A stretch of 12,176 bases of DNA from positions 1-12,176 of the forward strand of contig JBLHRR010000165.1 of assembly GCA_047626155.1 (NCBI GenBank), given 5' to 3'. The translations under genes and the position numbers were made by a program. Positions 1-4,093 of the stretch are shown one piece after another. This DNA comes from CALGLS01 sp047626155 (lineage in GTDB: Bacteria > Bacteroidota > Bacteroidia > Chitinophagales > Saprospiraceae). Under the pieces are notes generated by a model that saw nothing but the letters and a program-made list of their open reading frames with translations, had not been told where the DNA came from and made no database searches. How positions within the stretch are numbered: the first letter of the stretch is position 1; each line of letters opens with the position of its first letter.

Positions 1-15
1 GTATACAAACATTCT

Positions 16-46
16 TTAATAGACGTTATCGTCTATTAATTTTTTT
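16..46 (+). terminator. Rho-independent terminator for a + strand gene left of the window
   Basis: A perfect 10-bp stem (TTAATAGACG paired with CGTCTATTAA) closes a 4-nt TTAT loop at 16-39 and is followed directly by seven T residues (40-46). This is the classic intrinsic terminator layout on the + strand. It must serve a gene ending before base 1, because no + strand gene is visible here. Confidence 0.75.
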
Positions 47-266
47 GTGAAAAAAAGGTGATTTTATGGATTCTTGGTCTAATTGTAACAACTTCATTAC
101 AAGATCAAAACCATGTCCCTTTTTGATAATAATAAACTGGTGGTGAGTAGTTTGTATGACGGAGTGAGTCCTGGGGATGCGTTAGGTTTTGTTCAACGGT
201 CCGTATAAATGCAGTAGCGGATTAAACGCAGATCCTTTTCAAATAGCAATATAATTAATCAAATGC
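47..266. other. Intergenic stretch without a supported gene
   Basis: No open frame of useful length or recognisable protein fragment is seen on either strand. The part around 170-225 is less AT-rich than its surroundings and looks like a decayed or non-coding conserved intergenic segment, but I cannot assign it. It lies between two convergent terminators. Confidence 0.4.
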
Positions 267-295
267 AAAAACGGTTTGAGCATGCACCCAAACCG
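267..295 (-). terminator. Rho-independent terminator closing the dehalogenase operon
   Basis: Read on the - strand, a 7-bp stem (CGGTTTG/CAAACCG, at 289-295 and 272-278) closes a 10-nt loop and is followed by five T residues (271-267). It lies 49 bp beyond the stop of the dehalogenase gene, as expected for the end of a - strand operon. Confidence 0.65.
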
Positions 296-344
296 CTATT
301 GCTTTTATACATTATTGTCTTTAGTTATTACATAATTCCAATTA

Positions 345-1316
345 CTATAAATTTATTTCATCATACCATTTTGAGATTCCTTCTCCAATTTCATGCGGAT
401 AATCTTCTTGGAGGAAATGTGATCCTTCTCCAAGGTTAATTAGAGTTGTGTTTTTAAATTCGTTTCGTATTATTTCAAGATCTGGTTCTTGAATTCCAAT
501 GCCGGGAGTAACGTAAAAGCATAATTTGGGTATTTCCGTTTCTTTAAGCCATTTCGAATAGTCTAATAATCTTTTAGCACTGAATTCTGGCTTTCCCTTT
601 ATTGGGAGATCCTGTGGCCACCTATGTAGAGGTTTCCTGCTTTTTGCATCCGGATAAGGAGCTGCGTAATAGGCCATTTCTTCTTCCGTTAATTCCCTTA
701 CTATCATATCTGGTAGCATTTTTTTAATAAAGAGATTACCTCTTTTCACCATCAGTCCTCCTATGAAATTTGTACGCATTAATCTGAGCGCAACTTTAAT
801 GCTTCTTGGCATTGTTTCAAAACGGGGGACATCAATTGAAGCTTCCATAAAAACAATTGCTTTTATATTGTCTCGGTTCATGTTGGCATAATGAAAGCCC
901 ATCATTGCACCCCAGTCATGTAAAACCAAGGTGACATTTTTAAGACCTAATTCCGCTATAAATCCCTCCAAGTAATTGTAACTATCAATAAAACCATAAT
1001 CGATATCTGGCTTATCAGATTTACCCATTCCAATATGATCTAAAGCGATACACCTTCCTTTTCCAGTCATGTAGGGAATGACATTTCGCCATAAGTAACT
1101 CGAAGTAGGATTTCCATGTAAGAACAAGATAGGATCACCCTCGCCTTCATCTATGTAGTGCATTTTACTACCCAATACTTCAATGTATTTTGACTCAAAG
1201 GGGAATTCTGCTGATATTTCTTTTTTTGGTTTCATTTCTTCTGATTTAGTCTGAGAATAAACTGTTACGGGAATTACTAGCATAAATACTAGCAAGTAAT
1301 TAATTAAATTTTTCAT
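345..1316 (-). CDS. Exported haloalkane dehalogenase, HLD-II type (alpha/beta hydrolase)
   Basis: This enzyme should cleave carbon-halogen bonds of haloalkanes by hydrolysis, giving an alcohol, a halide and a proton. The 323-residue product has an N-terminal signal peptide (hydrophobic residues 5-19, ending VYSQ near 21) followed by a full alpha/beta hydrolase domain. Visible catalytic residues are the nucleophile D134 and adjacent halide-binding W135 in HDWGA, halide-binding N69 in HGNPTSS, acid E158 in FMEAS and base H300 in GSHFLQED. The spacings N-D 65, D-E 24 and D-H 166 match my recollection of Rhodococcus DhaA (N41, D106, W107, E130, H272), so this is a family member and not just a general hydrolase. 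It is the last gene of an operon, 10 bp after an SRPBCC gene. The signal peptide is the odd point, since characterised family members are mostly cytoplasmic. Substrate is unknown. Confidence 0.88.
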   Translation of the reverse strand: MKNLINYLLVFMLVIPVTVYSQTKSEEMKPKKEISAEFPFESKYIEVLGSKMHYIDEGEGDPILFLHGNPTSSYLWRNVIPYMTGKGRCIALDHIGMGKSDKPDIDYGFIDSYNYLEGFIAELGLKNVTLVLHDWGAMMGFHYANMNRDNIKAIVFMEASIDVPRFETMPRSIKVALRLMRTNFIGGLMVKRGNLFIKKMLPDMIVRELTEEEMAYYAAPYPDAKSRKPLHRWPQDLPIKGKPEFSAKRLLDYSKWLKETEIPKLCFYVTPGIGIQEPDLEIIRNEFKNTTLINLGEGSHFLQEDYPHEIGEGISKWYDEINL

Positions 1317-1326
1317 AAAAAATTGA

Positions 1327-1896
1327 TTATTTATTTGAATTATCAGGGTGTGGCTTTTCTTTTTCCAAGTAATATTTCAAGTCTTTGACCATTTCAGTTG
1401 AAGTACTGTTAATTTTACTTCTTATTTTACCTGACATTAATAGACCTATCCATCCTTTTGTTACCATTTTGAATTCTAATACAACTTTTGTTTTATTTGG
1501 TCCAAGATCAACTAATGACCATATAGCACTTGCCTCTTTAGCAATTCCAGGTTTTCCTTTAGTTATATGATAACTTAATGAATGGGCTGCTGGATCAAAG
1601 ACATCTAAGACTTGTGTATTTTCACCATCCTCAGTTAAAATGACTCTTGTTGAATAATCTATCTCCTTGAACTTTTTGTATCCGCCTGCTTTAGACTGAA
1701 TAAAAAAAGTTGACCAAAGATAAATATCAGAAAACTCGGTCCCCATTACCTGCCAAGTTGAATCAATATTCGCATTAATTGGCAATTCTTGTTTAACCTC
1801 AACAGTATAACTGATAAATAAATTAGCTATAAATATCAGAATCAAAATAAGTAGAGAAATACCAAAGCCTCTTTTTTTCTTTCTAGTCATTTTCAT
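1327..1896 (-). CDS. Membrane-anchored SRPBCC-fold protein
   Basis: The 189-residue protein has a basic N-terminus (residues 4-9), one strongly hydrophobic segment (about 12-30) and then an SRPBCC (START/polyketide-cyclase/AHSA1-like) domain from about 34 to 180. The fold usually encloses a hydrophobic ligand. No catalytic residues can be named. It is clearly a paralogue of the next upstream gene: both share the order VFDP (99-102), LSY, ITKG (111-114), IAK and WSLV, and a closing helix ending YYLE or FYLE before KP. The main difference is that this copy has gained a membrane anchor, which probably leaves the domain outside the inner membrane. It lies 6 bp after its paralogue and 10 bp before the dehalogenase, so the three are cotranscribed. 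A role in holding or delivering a hydrophobic substrate to the exported dehalogenase is inference only. Confidence 0.75.
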   Translation of the reverse strand: MKMTRKKKRGFGISLLILILIFIANLFISYTVEVKQELPINANIDSTWQVMGTEFSDIYLWSTFFIQSKAGGYKKFKEIDYSTRVILTEDGENTQVLDVFDPAAHSLSYHITKGKPGIAKEASAIWSLVDLGPNKTKVVLEFKMVTKGWIGLLMSGKIRSKINSTSTEMVKDLKYYLEKEKPHPDNSNK

Positions 1897-1902
1897 ATTA
1901 CT

Positions 1903-2370
1903 TTAGTTTTGGGTTAGTGGTTTTCCTGTTTCCAAATAAAATTTTAACTCTTCAGCCAGTTCTTTCACAGATGCCGTTAAGCCCTTTTTAATTTTGGTTT
2001 CCATTTCTACAGTTAAGGGCATTTTAGGTTCCATTATAAAATCCATTGAAAGCATTGTTCCATTTTCACTTTCACTAACCAAGGACCATTCTGCGCCTGC
2101 CATTTTCGCTATTTCTGGAGCCCCCTTAGTAATGACATAGCTTAATCTGTATTTGTCCGGATCGAAAACTGTAAGTTCTTGTATTGTATTCCCCCGATCA
2201 GTTGTAGTATCTCTAAAGGAATATTCAAGTCCGCTAAATTTTGCTTCACCTCCTGGTTTGGATGTTTTAAAATTACTGGACCACTTATCTGCATATCCAT
2301 ATTGGTTGCCCATAACTTCCCATACTTCTTGTATCGGTTTTTTGATTGTCAACTCTACTTTAATGTTCAT
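1903..2370 (-). CDS. Soluble SRPBCC-fold protein
   Basis: A 155-residue protein that is almost entirely one SRPBCC (polyketide cyclase/dehydratase-like) domain: N-terminal strand MNIKVELTIK, helix PIQEVWEVMG, then W30 in DKW, VFDP (68-71), ITKG (80-83), WSLV, and a long C-terminal helix. There is no signal peptide, so it should be cytoplasmic, unlike its anchored paralogue 6 bp downstream. The pair looks like a tandem duplication followed by divergence in location. The ATG at 2370 starts directly on the first beta strand. It is the first gene after the sigma-factor terminator and so needs its own promoter within 2371-2447. The ligand is unknown. SRPBCC genes often lie beside regulators in bacteria, which fits the sigma factor next door. 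Confidence 0.75.
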   Translation of the reverse strand: MNIKVELTIKKPIQEVWEVMGNQYGYADKWSSNFKTSKPGGEAKFSGLEYSFRDTTTDRGNTIQELTVFDPDKYRLSYVITKGAPEIAKMAGAEWSLVSESENGTMLSMDFIMEPKMPLTVEMETKIKKGLTASVKELAEELKFYLETGKPLTQN

Positions 2371-2447
2371 TATATACGATGTTTTTGTTATTATAAATAT
2401 TGTTACATCGTTTGGATACAGAAACTATTAAAGTGTGACAAAAGCAT
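2371..2447 (-). promoter_or_regulatory. Probable promoter/operator region of the SRPBCC-dehalogenase operon
   Basis: This 77-bp gap between the sigma-factor terminator and the first operon gene must contain the operon promoter unless transcription reads through. It holds a 7-bp inverted repeat (ACGATGT at 2376-2382, ACATCGT at 2405-2411, 22-bp spacer) that could bind a regulator, and a TGTCACA heptamer (- strand, 2440-2434) that also occurs upstream of the sigma gene. No clear Bacteroidota TAnnTTTG element was found, so exact promoter elements are not called. Confidence 0.35.
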
Positions 2448-2480
2448 AAAAAAAGCCAACCATTTGAAGAATGGTTGGCT
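2448..2480 (-). terminator. Rho-independent terminator of the sigma-factor gene
   Basis: On the - strand a perfect 11-bp stem (AGCCAACCATT/AATGGTTGGCT, 2454-2464 and 2470-2480) closes a 5-nt loop and runs into a T tract (2453-2448). It begins 26 bp after the sigma-factor stop. It separates the sigma gene from the downstream operon transcriptionally, at least in part. Confidence 0.85.
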
Positions 2481-2506
2481 GTCAGACCGTCTATATGTGG
2501 GTGTTT

Positions 2507-3391
2507 CTATTTTCCACTTATTTCATCAAAGTACTTATTATAATTTGAGTCATTAACCAGTTCACGAATGATGGATTCTTTATCCAAAGCTTTCTTTGTT
2601 GGATGATCTTGGAAAAACTCAATATACTTTCTGTCAACTTTGTCAGCGACTTCATCAGCAACTTTGTCAGCGTATTCAGCTATTGTAGAGCTAAATTCAG
2701 GGTCAAAAAGCTTCTTATCGGTTTGCATTTTTCCTGCAGCCTCCATTGCCTTAGCTTTTTTGGAGCAACGACAAGGATTGTCAAGATTTACTAACCCACA
2801 TTGTTTATTCATAAAAGCATGAAACTCCTTTCTGGTACGCGATAATTTCTTTCTAAAATTATCTTTACTTACTTCGAATACCTCAGCGCCAAGATTATGA
2901 TCAATTTGAAACACATCACCTAACAAATATATTAATCGCTGCTCTCTGGTTAAACACATAAGCATTCCAGACATGCAGCGAACTCTTGCCGTTTTAGTTC
3001 GGTCAATTTGCTCCTCTTCTTCTTCAGCCGAAAGGTCTGGGCTTGGAATAGCATTGAGCTTTTCTGCAAAGTCATCAAAACTCTCCCATTTACCTTCCAT
3101 TGGTCTTCTTTTGGTTTGCATAAACTCGTTAAATACGATTCTATAGAGCCAAGTCCTTAAGGAGCTATTCTCCTTAAAAGTAGATAACTTAGTTATAACC
3201 TTTATTAACACTTCTTGTGTAAGGTCACTTGCTTCATCTTTATCATGGGTGAATTTCCAAGCGACATTATAAATGAAGGATTCATGCGTTACAATTAGTT
3301 TGTTTAAAGCATCTTTATTTCCGCCATTAGCCTGTTCAATTAGCAGTTTGTCGTTTGCTTCATTATATTTTTTTGAGAGCGGATTTTTCAT
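2507..3391 (-). CDS. Sigma-70 family RNA polymerase sigma factor (ECF-like) with Cys-containing C-terminal extension
   Basis: A 294-residue sigma factor that should direct RNA polymerase to a dedicated promoter set. Region 2 spans about residues 32-96 (NVAWKF, DLTQEV at 56-61, then SLRTWLYRIVFNEF). A linker rich in acidic residues follows, and region 4 with its helix-turn-helix lies at about 134-192 (TREQRLIYLL through FRKKLSRTRKEF). Beyond region 4 is a tail of about 100 residues with a C-x8-CRC cluster ending in NPCRC (205-209) and a degenerate ADKVADE-like repeat; simple ECF factors of about 190 residues lack this. The ATG at 3391 is preferred: an in-frame TTG at 3415 would add 8 residues, but nothing supports it. 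The gene has its own terminator and precedes the SRPBCC-dehalogenase operon on the same strand, so control of that operon is plausible but unproven. No anti-sigma gene is adjacent; the tail could be an intrinsic sensor. Confidence 0.88.
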   Translation of the reverse strand: MKNPLSKKYNEANDKLLIEQANGGNKDALNKLIVTHESFIYNVAWKFTHDKDEASDLTQEVLIKVITKLSTFKENSSLRTWLYRIVFNEFMQTKRRPMEGKWESFDDFAEKLNAIPSPDLSAEEEEEQIDRTKTARVRCMSGMLMCLTREQRLIYLLGDVFQIDHNLGAEVFEVSKDNFRKKLSRTRKEFHAFMNKQCGLVNLDNPCRCSKKAKAMEAAGKMQTDKKLFDPEFSSTIAEYADKVADEVADKVDRKYIEFFQDHPTKKALDKESIIRELVNDSNYNKYFDEISGK

Positions 3392-3473
3392 AATGTCTTT
3401 TTCTATTAGATGCAATATTTTTCAATATGTGACATTTTTTTTGAAATTAAACACAACGTGTTTGCGTATGCTT

Positions 3474-3544
3474 TGTGTGTGTCCAGAATGGGCACCTAAT
3501 TCCTTCAAAGTTAAGGGGTTAGGTGCCCATTCTGGGCACACACA
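3474..3544. repeat. Palindromic pair of group II intron 5' ends (30-bp stem, 11-nt loop)
   Basis: Bases 3474-3503 pair with 3515-3544 around the loop TTCAAAGTTAA. Of 30 pairs 27 are Watson-Crick and the other three (3482/3536, 3500/3518, 3501/3517) are G-U in a + strand transcript. The left arm plus loop matches the first 40 or so nt of the intron 5' end of copy B in + orientation. The right arm is the same 5' end in - orientation. It is not followed by a T tract, so it is not a normal terminator. It lies 82 bp upstream of the sigma-factor start and 80 bp upstream of the + strand gene at 3625. Confidence 0.85.
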
Positions 3545-3624
3545 TTAAGTGACCATGTCAGACTTCCTTCGGTCGTCCGTCAGGTACTCTTGGACGTTGT
3601 CACCAATAACTAAAAAAAAATGTC
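3545..3624 (+). other. Leader of the small exported protein gene, with hairpin potential
   Basis: GTGAC (3549-3553) and GTCAC (3599-3603) are complementary, with an inner GTC/GAC pair 3 nt further in on each side, which gives a long interrupted stem. An A-rich stretch without a Shine-Dalgarno sequence leads to the ATG at 3625. The layout recalls integron-type recombination sites or conserved cassette leaders, but no canonical core site was found, so this remains a description only. Confidence 0.3.
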
Positions 3625-3948
3625 ATGAAAAAAAAGTTTCTACTTGTATTACTTATTTTACCATATATGATTTATGGTCAAATTACTGGTTATCAATACC
3701 AGCCTATTAATGGTTTCGATGTCTATATTGAACTAGATGCATTAAACAATCATCAACAAGAAACCAATGAAGCAATTGACTTACTATCTTCAAAGTTGGA
3801 AGAAATCAACAAGTTAGGGCTAAAGAGTGAGATTAAAGATTCATTACAGGTTGTAAAGATTTTTATGGATTGGAATACTGGAGAAAAGCACGCAACCTCC
3901 ACTTTGGTTTCTTCCATTGCTTCCAGAAGTACCTCCCTAGAGTTTTGA
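3625..3948 (+). CDS. Small exported protein, 3' end replaced by intron sequence (truncated gene)
   Basis: The frame encodes 107 residues. Residues 1-18 form a clear signal peptide (KKK then a leucine-rich core, ending IYGQ). Residues 19-84 are a polar, partly helical stretch (ALNNHQQETNEAIDLLSSKL region) that I do not recognise. From residue 85 on (base 3877) the coding sequence lies inside the 149-bp intron-derived repeat read antisense, so the last 23 residues and the TGA stop are not native. The original gene therefore extended further and lost its 3' part when the intron remnant came to lie here. The shortened product could still be made and exported, but its C-terminus (SRSTSLEF) is an accident of the junction. 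The function of the ancestor is unknown. Confidence 0.6.
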   Translation: MKKKFLLVLLILPYMIYGQITGYQYQPINGFDVYIELDALNNHQQETNEAIDLLSSKLEEINKLGLKSEIKDSLQVVKIFMDWNTGEKHATSTLVSSIASRSTSLEF

Positions 3949-4008
3949 GATGCTGTCTCAAAATAATTCCTTAACTTGAGAGGAATTAGGTGCCCATTCT
4001 GGGCACAC
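3877..4008 (-). mobile_element. Group II intron remnant, copy A (5' end fused to maturase fragment)
   Basis: Read on the - strand from 4008: it begins GTGTGCCC, fitting the GUGYG start of group II introns, and continues with three small hairpins over 76 nt (to 3933). It then jumps directly into a maturase fragment (3932-3877) that reads YFWKQWKKPK in frame. Domains II-IV, nearly all of the reverse transcriptase and the 3' end (domains V and VI) are missing. It breaks off at 3877 inside the small exported protein gene. The sequence equals copy C except for one base. Confidence 0.75.
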
Positions 4009-4025
4009 ATAATATATTATCCTCC
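3877..4025. repeat. 149-bp direct repeat, first copy (second at 10588-10736)
   Basis: Bases 3877-4025 and 10588-10736 are identical except for A3901 versus G10612. The unit contains the intron 5' end, the fused maturase fragment and 17 bp of flanking DNA beyond the intron start (4009-4025), including the 12-bp palindrome ATAATATATTAT directly at the border. Near identity means a recent duplication, conversion between copies, or selection. Confidence 0.92.
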
Positions 4026-4093
4026 ATCCCTCCCGTTCGGTCAGGTCGGCGATAATACAAAGCGTTAGCAATAAATTAAAACAAATAAATATT

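Noticed and set aside
1385..1570. + strand frames opposite the - strand operon (also 2153-2556 and 2603-2822)
   Set aside because: These are antisense shadows of well-supported - strand genes, without motifs or leaders.
2376..2411. ECF-type promoter made of GTAACA and CGTATA before the SRPBCC operon
   Set aside because: The spacer is 22 nt rather than 16-17, and the -10-like box would lie about 5 nt from the start codon.
3392..3415. TTG start at 3415 giving a 302-residue sigma factor
   Set aside because: The ATG at 3391 starts a normal sigma-factor N-terminus, and the extra eight residues have no support; TTG starts are uncommon.
3545..3624. A canonical integron attC site
   Set aside because: No matching pair of RYYYAAC and GTTRRRY core sites with proper spacing was found, and no integrase gene is present. 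Kept only as a low-confidence hypothesis.
3933..4008. The shared 76-nt repeat as a MITE or REP element
   Set aside because: There are hairpins but no terminal inverted repeats or target duplications. The GTGTGCCC start, the constant linkage to maturase sequence and domains V/VI in copy C identify it as a group II intron 5' end.
3753..4010. - strand frame of 85 codons over intron copy A
   Set aside because: It reads the intron 5' end and maturase fragment out of the maturase frame and then the antisense of the small exported protein. It is a by-product of the junction.
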